Below are positions 17,260 through 27,797 of a DNA stretch of 64,000 nucleotides, in pieces. The notes under the pieces are model-generated. The model worked only from the letters and a program-made list of their open reading frames with translations, ran no database searches and had not been told where the DNA came from. The position numbers were made by a program, and so were the translations under genes. The first letter of the stretch is position 1; every line of letters starts with the position of its first letter. Origin of the DNA: Gaiellasilicea sp963829845 (GTDB lineage: Bacteria > Actinomycetota > Thermoleophilia > Gaiellales > Gaiellaceae); assembly GCA_963829845.1 (NCBI GenBank), contig CAWHKD010000019.1:1-64000 (forward strand), read 5' to 3'.

Positions 17260-17871
17260 ATGACCGGCGCCCTCGTCGTCCTCGGCGGCTACCTGCTGGG
17301 GTCGATGCCGTTCGGCTACTGGCTCGTGTGGCTGCTCAAGGGCGAGGACGTCCGCACGGTCGGCAGCGGCAACATCGGCGCCACGAACGTCTGGCGGACG
17401 TATGGCAAGGCTTACGGGATCCCGATCGTCGTGCTCGACGTCGCCAAGGGGTTCGTGCCCGCGCTCGTCGGGACGATCCTGGTCGGCGAGCTGGTCGGCG
17501 TGCTCGCGGGCGGCGCGGCAATGCTCGGCCACTGGCGCCCGCTCTTCCTCCGCTTCCAGAAGGGCGGCAAGACCGTCGCGACTGGGGGCGGGACGTTCCT
17601 CGGCGTCGCGCCGCTCGTTGGCGTGATCGGCCTCGCGATCTGGCTCGTCGTCTTCCTCGTCTCCCGCTACGCCTCGCTGGCCTCGATGGCGAGCGGCGTC
17701 GCGCTGCCCTTCGTCGCGCTCGCACTCGGTGAGCCGTGGCCCGTGATCGTCTTCGCTGCGATCGCAGGCGTTGCTGTGCTCGTCCTGCACAAGGCGAACA
17801 TCGCGCGCCTCCGGGCCGGCACGGAGAGCCGCTTCCACTTCCGCCGTGGGCCAAAGCCGGCGTCGCCCTAG
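17260..17871 (+). CDS. plsY: Glycerol-3-phosphate acyltransferase PlsY
   Basis: Integral membrane enzyme that transfers acyl from acyl-phosphate to glycerol-3-phosphate, the first step of phospholipid synthesis. The three signature motifs are present: GSMPFGYWLVW, VGSGNIGATNVWRTYG and GHWRPLFLRFQKGGKTVAT. The 203-aa length and about five membrane segments fit the family. It begins 4 bp after the SOD-like gene and its stop overlaps the convergent folE2 by 4 bp. Confidence 0.95.
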   Translation: MTGALVVLGGYLLGSMPFGYWLVWLLKGEDVRTVGSGNIGATNVWRTYGKAYGIPIVVLDVAKGFVPALVGTILVGELVGVLAGGAAMLGHWRPLFLRFQKGGKTVATGGGTFLGVAPLVGVIGLAIWLVVFLVSRYASLASMASGVALPFVALALGEPWPVIVFAAIAGVAVLVLHKANIARLRAGTESRFHFRRGPKPASP

Positions 17872-18833
17872 TTCGCGAGCCAGTCGGCGAGGCTCGTGTG
17901 CCGGCCGGCTGCCGGTGCGCCGCCGAGCTCTGCGCGGATCTCGCCGACGGTTCCCTCCCGTTCGGCGAGCACGTCGTGGGCGTGGATCGTCTCGAAGTTG
18001 ATCTGGCGCGCGAAGACGAAGTCGCCGTCGGCCAGGTCGGGCATCGCCTCGAGCGCGCCCTTGACCGAGAGCCGGACGGAGTCCTCGACGAAGCGGGGTT
18101 GCAGGTGCGCGTGCTCGACGACGAAGAGCTCGTCCGGCCGCTTCAGCAGCTCGTAGATCGGCGCGCTCATCGAGCCTTGCACGACGGCGACGAGGTCGTT
18201 CGCGTCGAGCTGCAGTTCGGTGCCGACGTAGAGCGAGCCGCGGCCGCGCTGGTTGTGCGTCGCGAGCGGCACGAGGTCGAGGATCCGCTCGACGTCCTCG
18301 TAGCCGGCCTCGGCCAGCCGCTCGGCGGCGCGGCCGCGGACGAGGCCCTGCGCACAGGGGCAAGCGTTGATCCCGGTCGCCTCGACTCCGACGACCCGGC
18401 GCACGCGGTCGGCCGTGGCCGCCGCGATCCCGACGAGCGAGACCATCTCCTGCGTCGAGAGCCGGCTGACCGGCGTCGTCCGCCGCACGGGCCACTGGGC
18501 CGTGATCCGCGCCTCGGCACGCAGCGCGCTTTGCCGGCCGACGATGTGGCGTGCGATGTGCTCCGCGAGCGCTTCGACGTGCAGCGCCTCGGCCCCGACC
18601 ACAGCCTCGATCGCCTCCTCGAACAACTCGGGGAAGCGGGACATGTGGACGCCCTTCTGCTCGTGCGAGAGGTCGACCGTGCACTCGATCTGGGCCGCCA
18701 TCACCGTCTCGTGGCCCTCGTGCCGGACCCGGACCGCCTTCTGGACGCCGGTGACGCCGGCGCGCGTCAGCGACAGCCGCACCTCGGGCGAGGACGCCTG
18801 GAGATCGGGCGTTGCGCTTGAGATCTCCGTCAC
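17868..18833 (-). CDS. folE2: GTP cyclohydrolase FolE2 (type IB)
   Basis: Converts GTP to dihydroneopterin triphosphate, the first step of folate synthesis. The 321-aa protein has the FolE2 hallmarks GVHMSRFPELFEEAIE, the metal-site segment INACPCAQGL with its conserved cysteine, and the C-terminal NFETIHAHDVLAEREG. FolE2 is often used where zinc is limiting, but no zinc-regulator site is seen upstream. The start at 18833 leaves 20 bp to the divergent sensor-like gene. Confidence 0.95.
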   Translation of the reverse strand: MTEISSATPDLQASSPEVRLSLTRAGVTGVQKAVRVRHEGHETVMAAQIECTVDLSHEQKGVHMSRFPELFEEAIEAVVGAEALHVEALAEHIARHIVGRQSALRAEARITAQWPVRRTTPVSRLSTQEMVSLVGIAAATADRVRRVVGVEATGINACPCAQGLVRGRAAERLAEAGYEDVERILDLVPLATHNQRGRGSLYVGTELQLDANDLVAVVQGSMSAPIYELLKRPDELFVVEHAHLQPRFVEDSVRLSVKGALEAMPDLADGDFVFARQINFETIHAHDVLAEREGTVGEIRAELGGAPAAGRHTSLADWLAN

Positions 18834-18853
18834 GCGGTTACGCTAGCAGCGCC

Positions 18854-19402
18854 GTGGCCGACGACTTCTCCCGCCTCGTCTCGCTCGCCTGTCACGACCT
18901 GCGGACGCCGCTCGCGACCGTGTCGGGCTTCGCGAAGACGATGCTCCGCATGGACGAGCTCGACGAGGACAAAAGGCTGCGTTACCTCGGCATGATCGAC
19001 ACCTCCGCCGGCGAGCTGGCCGAGCTGCTCGACCTGCTCTCGCTCGCGGCCCGGATCGAGGGCGGCCGCTACGACCCTGTCGTGCGCGAGGCGGACTCGC
19101 TCGAGCTTGCCCCCGGAGGCGCCACCGGCAGGGGCACGACCGTCCTGGTCGATCCCGGGCCGGCCGAGCGGGCGCTGGCGGCGCTGGCCCATGCGGCCGC
19201 ACGTCACGGGGGTGTCGACGTCGCCACCTCGGTCGACGGCCCGCGCGTCACGATCGAGCCGGTGACGCCGGACGCGGCCCCGATCGTCCTCGGCGAGACG
19301 GCGAAGGACCTCGGCGCGGCCGTGGCCGTCCGGCTCGTCCGCGCCCTCGGCGGCGAAGTGGTGCTCGACGGCGAGCGCCTCTCCGTCACGCTGCCGAGCT
19401 GA
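18854..19402 (+). CDS. Small HisKA-type histidine kinase-like protein
   Basis: A 182-aa soluble protein. The HisKA dimerisation motif LVSLACHDLRTPLATVSGFA carries the phosphoacceptor His, followed by the usual second helix (GELAELLDLLSLAARIEGG). The C-terminal half resembles a shortened HATPase region (IVLGETAKDLGAAVAVRLV, then ALGGEVVLDGERLSV), but the N-box Asn and clear G-boxes are missing, so kinase activity is doubtful. No response regulator is adjacent. It may be a phosphotransfer or decoy protein. The GTG at 18854 is chosen because the motif starts just after it. Confidence 0.7.
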   Translation: MADDFSRLVSLACHDLRTPLATVSGFAKTMLRMDELDEDKRLRYLGMIDTSAGELAELLDLLSLAARIEGGRYDPVVREADSLELAPGGATGRGTTVLVDPGPAERALAALAHAAARHGGVDVATSVDGPRVTIEPVTPDAAPIVLGETAKDLGAAVAVRLVRALGGEVVLDGERLSVTLPS

Positions 19403-19438
19403 GCACGAGCGCCTTCCGGGCAGGTCGAGCGCCGTTCA

Positions 19439-19473
19439 GGACATGTCCCAGGGACTGTCCCTGGGACATGTCC
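19439..19473. repeat. REP-like palindrome, copy 3
   Basis: A 35-bp palindrome, perfect except for the central base: GGACATGTCCCAGGGACT followed by GTCCCTGGGACATGTCC. It lies between two convergent genes and matches copies 1 and 2, with AT replacing AC in the outer arms. Confidence 0.87.
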
Positions 19474-19486
19474 ATCGCGGCCGCGA

Positions 19487-19849
19487 CTACGCCGAGGCCG
19501 ACGGATCGTTCTGCCAGAGGCCGAACTCGTTCCCCTGGGTGTCGGTGCAGGTCGCGAACCAGCCCATGCTCGGGACGGGCATGGCGTCGCTGCTCTCACC
19601 GCCGAGCTCCTTGACGCGCGCGACGCCGGTGTTGATGTCGTCGACGTCGAAGTAGACGCGCGGGCCCTTGGAGCTCCCGTCGTCCGCCGTGATCGCGCCG
19701 CCGCTCGTCTCCGAGAAGCGGGTCATGTGGTACTCGGTCGGGCTGCCCTCGTAGGCCTGGAACTCCCAGCCGAAGAGCCCGCTCCAGAACTCGCGCGCCT
19801 TGCCGGTGTCCCCCGCGGGGATCTCGATGTGGACCATTTGTCCGGCCAT
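19487..19849 (-). CDS. VOC family protein (glyoxalase-like)
   Basis: A 120-aa single-domain VOC protein: MAGQMVHIEIPAGDTGKARE, then FWSGLFGWEF, GPRVYFDVDDINTGVARVKE, and the end GWFATCTDTQGNEFGLWQND. This form is common in Actinobacteria and resembles PhnB/Glo-EDI-like proteins; the substrate is unknown. The ATG at 19849 has a strong GGAGGAG ribosome site; the open frame upstream to 20068 is not coding-like. Transcription is divergent from the YceI-SOD gene. Confidence 0.88.
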   Translation of the reverse strand: MAGQMVHIEIPAGDTGKAREFWSGLFGWEFQAYEGSPTEYHMTRFSETSGGAITADDGSSKGPRVYFDVDDINTGVARVKELGGESSDAMPVPSMGWFATCTDTQGNEFGLWQNDPSASA

Positions 19850-19972
19850 GCAACTCCTCCTTCCGGCGCCGCTGTCACTCCTAGACGAACGCGCGGCGCC
19901 GAAGTCGACAGGTGTCCTGCGAACCCTGACAAATCGGTGCATCGTCCGTTGGCGCTGCACTAGGCTCCGCGC

Positions 19973-21136
19973 ATGCCACTCCCGGCCGGCACGCACAGGC
20001 TCGGCCCCGAGAACGGCACGCTGTCCGTCCGCACCGGGCGGATCGGCGCCGCGGCGATGGCGGGACACGACCTCCTCCTCGACGTCACGTCCTGGGCGGC
20101 GACGCTGGAGGTCGGTGAGGACGCAGCAGTGGCCAACCTCGTGCTCGAGGCCGACGGCGCGTCGCTGCGGGTGCTGGAGGGGACTGGCGGCATGCAGGAG
20201 CTCGGGCCCGGCGACAAGGCGGGCATCGAGCAGACGATCGACGACGAGATTCTGAAGCGCGGCGGGGTCACGTTCCGCTCGACCGCGGTCGAGACGGCCG
20301 CGGACGGGAGCCGGCTGCGGGTGCGGGGAGAGCTGACGCTCGCCGGGACGACCGCTCCGCTCTCGTTCCTCCTCACCGTCGCCGCCGACGGCTCGCTGAC
20401 CGGCAGCGCCATCGTCACGCAGTCGACGTGGGGGATCACGCCCTATACGACGCTGTTCGGTGCGCTCAGAGTCGCAGACGAGGTCGAGGTGGCGGTCGAT
20501 GCCGGTCTCCGGCCGCGGGAGCGGACGCCCGCGCTGCCCTACGAGCGGATCATTCCCCGCGAGCTGAAGCCGGCGCTGCTCGAGCTCGATGGAATCTCAC
20601 GCGTCTCGGTGCGGGCCCACTACCGGATCTACGAAGGCTTCGTCTCGCAGCGGAACGAGCTCCTCGCCAGGCTCGCAAAGCTCGACCGATCCGAACCCCC
20701 GCTTGCAGAGCTGCGCGCGTTGAAGATCGACCTTTCACTCGCCGTCGGGGGGATCAAGAACCACGAGGCCTACTTCGAGCATCTGGGCGGCGCCGGCGGC
20801 GAGCCACAGGGGGCGGTCGCGGAGCTGATCGCACGTGACTTCGGCTCGAGCGAGGCATGGCGCAGCGACCTGCGGGCGGCCGCGCTGGCGGCGCGCGGCT
20901 GGGCTTGGACGGCGTACGACTGGGACGAGCGGCGGCTCTTCAACTACGGAGGCGATGCAGAGAACCCCGCGCCGGCCTGGAACGCGACGCCGCTCGTTGC
21001 GCTCGACGTCGACGAGCACGCCTACTACCTCGACTACCGAACCGACAGGGCCGCTTACATCGATGCCTTCTTCTCGAACCTGGACTGGGGTGTCGTGAAC
21101 GGTTGGCTCGCGGCGTACGAGGTCACGCCGGCGTAG
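19973..21136 (+). CDS. YceI domain fused to superoxide dismutase-like domain
   Basis: A 387-aa two-domain protein in one intact frame. Residues 1 to about 180 are a YceI-like lipocalin-fold domain (FRSTAVETAADGSRLRVRGE, then LTLAGTTAPLSFLLTV), a fold that binds isoprenoid lipids such as quinones in characterised members. Residues about 188-387 are an Fe/Mn SOD domain with ligands His216, His264, Asp345 and His349 (ALDVDEHAYYLDYRTD), closely similar to the protein at 16644. No signal peptide is visible, although YceI proteins are usually exported. The fusion suggests superoxide removal near lipid or quinone, which is inference. Its 3' end abuts the convergent Moco-fragment gene. Confidence 0.85.
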   Translation: MPLPAGTHRLGPENGTLSVRTGRIGAAAMAGHDLLLDVTSWAATLEVGEDAAVANLVLEADGASLRVLEGTGGMQELGPGDKAGIEQTIDDEILKRGGVTFRSTAVETAADGSRLRVRGELTLAGTTAPLSFLLTVAADGSLTGSAIVTQSTWGITPYTTLFGALRVADEVEVAVDAGLRPRERTPALPYERIIPRELKPALLELDGISRVSVRAHYRIYEGFVSQRNELLARLAKLDRSEPPLAELRALKIDLSLAVGGIKNHEAYFEHLGGAGGEPQGAVAELIARDFGSSEAWRSDLRAAALAARGWAWTAYDWDERRLFNYGGDAENPAPAWNATPLVALDVDEHAYYLDYRTDRAAYIDAFFSNLDWGVVNGWLAAYEVTPA

Positions 21137-21598
21137 CTAGTCGCCGTAAACGGTCTGAGCGTCGAGCCCACCCTCGACACCCGGCGGCAGCGGTCCGGTG
21201 CCGTGGGCGTAGAGCGCGACCTGCTCGAGCGTCCTGACGTGAGCCGGGTCGTCGCCGGAGCCGTTGATCCAGGCACCGTTCTCCCACGTCAGAGTCTCGG
21301 GCGACGCCCCGAGCGCCATGCCCGCGAGCAGACGGCCCTTGTCGCGGATCTTCTCCGCGGCGCTCAGAACGGCGGCGGCGGTCCCGGCCGAAGCGCTCGT
21401 GTTGTAGCCGTGACCGTTCCCGAACCGGTCGGTGTCAGCGGGTACGACCTTGACGTCGAGCGCGGGCACTCCGAGCTCGTCCGCCACCAGCTGCGCGTAT
21501 TCGCCCTCCTTCCCGTCGGATTCGGTCGTCAGGCTGAGCACCATCTTCCCGGTGGGGTGAACGCGGAGAAAGACCGCTCGATACGCCTCGTCAGCCAT
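21137..21598 (-). CDS. Free-standing Moco-binding domain fragment of CoxL/xanthine dehydrogenase type
   Basis: A 153-aa protein that aligns with one internal segment of the CoxL encoded 3 kb upstream: HPTGKMVLSLTTESDGKEG, YAQLVADELGVPALDVKVVP, ADTDRFGNGHGYNTSASAGT and the end GVEGGLDAQTVYGD. The corresponding CoxL piece reads HPSGKAVVSISC to EGGLDAQVIYDP. The catalytic Gln-rich QPQGQGHE loop of CoxL is replaced by ESDGKEGE, and other Moco contacts are absent, so it cannot be a full enzyme. It starts 8 bp inside the preceding small gene and ends the cox operon. A regulatory, assembly or vestigial role is possible. Confidence 0.7.
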   Translation of the reverse strand: MADEAYRAVFLRVHPTGKMVLSLTTESDGKEGEYAQLVADELGVPALDVKVVPADTDRFGNGHGYNTSASAGTAAAVLSAAEKIRDKGRLLAGMALGASPETLTWENGAWINGSGDDPAHVRTLEQVALYAHGTGPLPPGVEGGLDAQTVYGD

Positions 21599-21779
21599 TG
21601 TCCTGTTGCCTCCTCGTCTGGGGATCTGTGCTTGCCTCGCGCCGCTGGCGCTCCTGGTGCGCTGTCAACGCGTTGTGCTCCTGCAGGTCGCAGAACGCGG
21701 GTTGCGGCCCGCCGAGCGGGTTCGGCGGGGCCGCGCGGCGCTCGCAGCCCGGGTAGATGCAGATCTTCATCTCACTCAT
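21591..21779 (-). CDS. 62-aa cysteine-containing protein of the cox operon
   Basis: The product begins MSEMKICIYPGCERRAAPP and contains a third cysteine in PAFCDLQEHNALTAHQE, giving a C-x4-C...C-x4-H pattern that could bind metal. It is rich in charged residues at the C-terminus. The gene overlaps coxE upstream (8 bp) and the Moco-fragment gene downstream (8 bp), which supports its being real and translated. No family is recognised. Confidence 0.6.
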   Translation of the reverse strand: MSEMKICIYPGCERRAAPPNPLGGPQPAFCDLQEHNALTAHQERQRREASTDPQTRRQQDNG

Positions 21780-23118
21780 CGATCGCCCAGCCCGGCGTGG
21801 TCTTGCCCCTGCGGGGACCGTAACCGCTCGGCATCGCGACGGAGCTGCCCGGGACCGGCGTGGCGCTCGCCCACGGCTCCGGCTCGTCCGCATCGGGAGC
21901 CGGCCAGTGTGCGGACGATCCGACCGGGTCGCCCGCGATAGCCGCGACGACTTCGTCGAGCGCCGCGAAGCTGTGGCCGCTCACGAGCGCGTCGCAGTGC
22001 GGCAGCGCCGCCACCATGCCGGCCGACCGGACCGAGAAGGCTCTGGCGCTCACTCTCGGATTCACCCAGACGATCCGATTGGCCAGCCGCGCGAGGCGGG
22101 CCATCTCGCGCCCCACGAGCTTCGGGTCGCCGCGCTCCCAGCCGTCGGAGAGGATCACCACGACCGCGCCGCGCGCCATCCCTCGCTGTCCGTGCCGGTC
22201 GTTGAACTCGCGCAGCGCGTCGCCGATCCGCGTTCCGCTCGACCAGTCGGGCGCGGCCGTGGCGGCGCGCTGGATCGCGCGCTCCGGGTTGCGGGAGGAA
22301 AGCGCACGCGTGAGGCGGGTGAGCCGCGTCGCGAACACGAACGCCTCCGCGTTGGGGCCGCTCCCGGCGGCGCACGTGAGGAACTGGAGGTACGCACGCG
22401 CGTAGGGCTCCATCGAGCCGGAGATGTCGCAGAGCAGCACGAGCCGCCGGCGTGCGACGCGGCGGCGACGGCGTGCGAGTCGGATCGCATCCCCGCCGGT
22501 GCGGAGGCTGGCGCGGAGCGTGCGGCGCATGTCCATGTGCTCCCCGTGACTTCCTCGCTCGTAGCGGCGCGTCCGCCGTTCCGGCGTCGCCAGCCGCAGT
22601 CGCGACATCAGCCGGTAGAGCTGTGCCAGCTCGTGCGGCTCGAGCCGGTCGAAGCTCCTGTGCCCGAGGAGCTCGTCGTCGCTCGCCAGCACGAGCGGGA
22701 CGTCGGCCTCCGCCATGTCCTCGTCGGCGTCCTCGTCACGGCCCGACGGCGACGCGCTCCGGCCGAGCTCGGTCCTGCCGGCGGTCTCGAGCTCGCGGGG
22801 CGGAGCCACGCCCTCGCGAGGCGAGACGGCGACCGGCGACTCGTCGAGGCCGAGGTCGTGAGACTCTGCGCGGCCGCCGAAGACGGACGCGAAGACCGCG
22901 TCGAAGGTCTCGACCTGGGCGGGATCAGAGACGAATACCGCCCGCGCCGTCCAGTAGAGCCGGCGGCGCGCGACCGGTCTGACGAGCGTCAGGGCGCGCG
23001 CGAAGCCGGCCGTTCGGGCGGGGGTGGTCGGCACGCCCTGGTCGTGCAGGCGCCGGCCGAGCGCCGCCGTCAGCCGCGGCAGGTCGAGTTCGATCGTCTC
23101 GACGCCGAAGTCAGTCAC
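21772..23118 (-). CDS. coxE: CoxE, VWA domain protein of CO dehydrogenase maturation
   Basis: A 448-aa protein with a C-terminal von Willebrand A domain. The MIDAS motif is visible as LVLLCDISGSMEPYARAYLQ, with VVILSDGWERGDPKL downstream. CoxE works with the AAA+ ATPase CoxD in maturing the Mo-S-Cu centre of CO dehydrogenase in Afipia (Oligotropha). The start overlaps the end of coxD by 8 bp. The middle region (residues about 100-150) is acidic and probably disordered. Confidence 0.93.
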   Translation of the reverse strand: MTDFGVETIELDLPRLTAALGRRLHDQGVPTTPARTAGFARALTLVRPVARRRLYWTARAVFVSDPAQVETFDAVFASVFGGRAESHDLGLDESPVAVSPREGVAPPRELETAGRTELGRSASPSGRDEDADEDMAEADVPLVLASDDELLGHRSFDRLEPHELAQLYRLMSRLRLATPERRTRRYERGSHGEHMDMRRTLRASLRTGGDAIRLARRRRRVARRRLVLLCDISGSMEPYARAYLQFLTCAAGSGPNAEAFVFATRLTRLTRALSSRNPERAIQRAATAAPDWSSGTRIGDALREFNDRHGQRGMARGAVVVILSDGWERGDPKLVGREMARLARLANRIVWVNPRVSARAFSVRSAGMVAALPHCDALVSGHSFAALDEVVAAIAGDPVGSSAHWPAPDADEPEPWASATPVPGSSVAMPSGYGPRRGKTTPGWAIDE

Positions 23119-24028
23119 CGCCGGCCACGAGCTGCTCGAGGCCGGCTGCGCGAATCACCTCCTGGTCCTCGCTGTACTTCAGCACCGACCCGAGGGTGCG
23201 GTCAACCGCCGCTGCGTCCAGCTGCTCGATCCCGAGCAGGCTCAGCGCCGCGAGCCAGTCGATCGCCTCCGCAACTCCGGGCGGCTTCTGGACGTCGCTG
23301 TCGCGCATGCGCGAGACGGCATTCGCGACCTGCACCGCCAGCGTCTCCGACGAGCCCTTCACGCGACGGCGCACGATCTCCACCTCGCGCTGCGGGGACG
23401 GGTAGGCGATCCAGTGGTAGAGGCATCGTCGCTTGACTGCGTCGTGCAGATCGCGCGTGCGGTTGGAGGTCAGCACGATCACCGGCGGATGCGTGGCGCG
23501 GATCGTGCCGAGCTCGGGGATCGTCACACTGGCGTCCGCGAGCAGCTCGAGCAGGAACGCCTCGAAGTCGTCGTCGGCGCGGTCGATCTCGTCGATGAGC
23601 AGCACAGCCGGCCTCGGGCCGGGATGCTCGAGGGCGCGCAAGAGCGGCCGGCGGATCAGGTAATCGGGCCCGAACAGCTCTTCCTCGCCGAGCTCGGAGC
23701 CGCGGGAGTCGGCAAGGCGGATGCTCAGCAGCTGGCGCGGGTAGTTCCACTCGTAGAGTGCCTCCGCGACGTCGATCCCCTCGTAGCACTGCAGGCGGAC
23801 CAGAGGCGTGTCCAGTACCAGCGCGAGCGACTTGGCCGCCTCCGTCTTGCCGACACCGGCCTCGCCTTCGAGGAGCAGCGGCTGCGGCAGCCGCAGGCTG
23901 AGGAACATCGAGGTCGCCAGCCCTTCGTCGACGAGGTAGTCGATCTCGCCCAGGCGTTGCGCGAGGGTCTCGATGTCGGGCACGAGCCGGCGGATCTCTC
24001 CGGCCGCGTCGCCCGTGACCTCGTTCAT
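23111..24028 (-). CDS. coxD: CoxD, MoxR-type AAA+ ATPase
   Basis: A 305-aa AAA+ ATPase. Walker A is PLLLEGEAGVGKTEAAKSLA, Walker B is PAVLLIDEIDRADDDFEAFL, and sensor 1 is VIVLTSNRTRDLHDAVKRRC. In CO oxidisers CoxD is needed for inserting sulfur and copper into the Mo site, acting with the VWA protein CoxE, encoded directly downstream. The ATG at 24028 (MNEVTGDAAGEIRRLVPDIE) leaves an 10-bp gap after coxL, whereas a longer frame would overlap coxL. Confidence 0.92.
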   Translation of the reverse strand: MNEVTGDAAGEIRRLVPDIETLAQRLGEIDYLVDEGLATSMFLSLRLPQPLLLEGEAGVGKTEAAKSLALVLDTPLVRLQCYEGIDVAEALYEWNYPRQLLSIRLADSRGSELGEEELFGPDYLIRRPLLRALEHPGPRPAVLLIDEIDRADDDFEAFLLELLADASVTIPELGTIRATHPPVIVLTSNRTRDLHDAVKRRCLYHWIAYPSPQREVEIVRRRVKGSSETLAVQVANAVSRMRDSDVQKPPGVAEAIDWLAALSLLGIEQLDAAAVDRTLGSVLKYSEDQEVIRAAGLEQLVAGGD

Positions 24029-24038
24029 GGCGCCGGCG

Positions 24039-26423
<2,385 letters not shown>

Positions 26424-26425
26424 GC

Positions 26426-26901
26426 TCAGACCCCCTGTTTCGCTGCTTCGTGTCCGCAGCCCAGCGTACGGCAGCGACGATGTTCTTGTAGCCCGTGCAG
26501 CGGCAGATGCTCCCCGAGATCGCGGTGCGGATCTCCTGCTCGGTCGGATCCGGGTTCTCGTCCAGGAGCGCACGAGCCGTCATCAGCATCCCGGGCGTGC
26601 AGAAGCCGCACTGCAGGGCGTGCGTCTCGTGGAAGCCGACCTGGATCGGGTCGAGCACACCATCTACTTCGAGCGACTCGACGGTGCGGATCTCGTGGCC
26701 CTCGCACATCGCCGCCAGGATCGTGCAGGACTTGACCGGCTCACCGTCCATCTGCACCACACAGGCGCCGCAGTTCGACGTGTCGCAGCCCCAGTGCGTC
26801 CCGGTCAGCCCCGGCGTCTCGCGGATGAAGTGGACGAGCAGCTGGCGTGGCTCGATCTCGCGTGTGACCTGCTCGCCGTTCACCGTGATCGAGACGTTCA
26901 T
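26426..26901 (-). CDS. coxS: CO dehydrogenase small subunit, [2Fe-2S] (frameshift near 3' end)
   Basis: Carries the two [2Fe-2S] clusters that pass electrons from Mo to FAD. The plant-type cluster motif is GCDTSNCGACVVQMDGEPVK with SCTILAAMC, and the second cluster motif is CGFCTPGM with ICRCTGYKNI. Starts MNVSITVNGEQVTREIEPRQ. The frame with the motifs runs on without a stop into coxL; shifting by one base near 26443 gives the expected end KQGV and a stop at 26426, three bases before coxL, for about 158 aa. A one-base sequencing deletion is the simplest explanation. Confidence 0.92.
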
Positions 26902-27778
26902 CTAGGCCTCCTGACCTTGGGCGCGCGCGGTCGCGCGGAGCAGGGCGCGTTTCGTGAGCACGCCGGCGAGGTGGCGCTTGTAGTCGACCGGGCCGCGTCC
27001 GTCGGCCCCGGGGGAGCAGTGCGCGGAGGCGATCTCGCCCGCCTGGGCAAAGAGCTCGTCCGATGGAGCCTTGCCCCGCAGCAGCTCCTCTGCCTCTGAA
27101 ACATGGACGGTCGTGAGTCCGACGGCGCTGAGCGCGATTCCCGCGTCGGCGAGCGTGCCGCCGTCGAGCCAGACCGCGGCCGACGCAGCCGCGATCGCCC
27201 AGTCGCCGGCACGGCGCTCCACCTTCTCGTGGGCGCTGCCGCCGCCGGCGCGCAGCGGGATCCGGATCTCCGTCAGCAGCTCGCCGTCGCCGCACGGCGG
27301 TCATGTACGGGCCGAGGTGGAAGTCCTCCATCGCGACCACACGCTCGCCGGCTGCTCCGCGGATGACGACGCTGGCCTTCACCGCCGAGCAGACGGCCGA
27401 GAGGTCCTCGGCCGCGTCCGCCTGGCAGAGCGAGCCGCCGATCGTGCCGCGGTTGCGCACGACCGGGTCCGCGATCACGTTCTCGGCGTCGCGGAAGAGC
27501 GGCAGGTGCTCCGCGAGCAGCTCCGACTTCAGCAGCTCGACGTGGCGCGTCAGCGCGCCGATCCGCACCTCGCCGCCCTCCTCCCGGATGTACGAGAGCT
27601 CCTTCAGGTCGTTGATGTCGATCAGATGCGCAGGGCTCGCCAGCCGGAGCTTCATCATCGGCAGCAGGCTGTGCCCGCCGGCGATGACGCGCGCCTCCGG
27701 GCCGAGCCGCTGCAGCGACGCGAGCGCCCCGTCGACGCTGGTGGCGCGCTCGTACTCGAATGGCGCGGGCGTCTGCAC
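26902..27778 (-). CDS. coxM: CO dehydrogenase medium subunit, FAD-binding (one frameshift)
   Basis: Flavoprotein subunit that accepts electrons from the iron-sulfur subunit. The FAD motifs ARVIAGGHSLLPMMKLRLA and VRNRGTIGGSLCQADAAED are both present. The frame breaks near 27293: after GPYMTAV, removal of one C on the coding strand restores GDGELLTEIRIPLRAGGGSA and a continuous C-terminus (VERRAGDWAIAAASAAVWLD) to 26902. Corrected length is about 292 aa. It starts MQTPAPFEYERATSVDGALA. The stop abuts the coxS start. Confidence 0.93.
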
Positions 27779-27797
27779 GAGCGCTCTCTCTCCTCTC

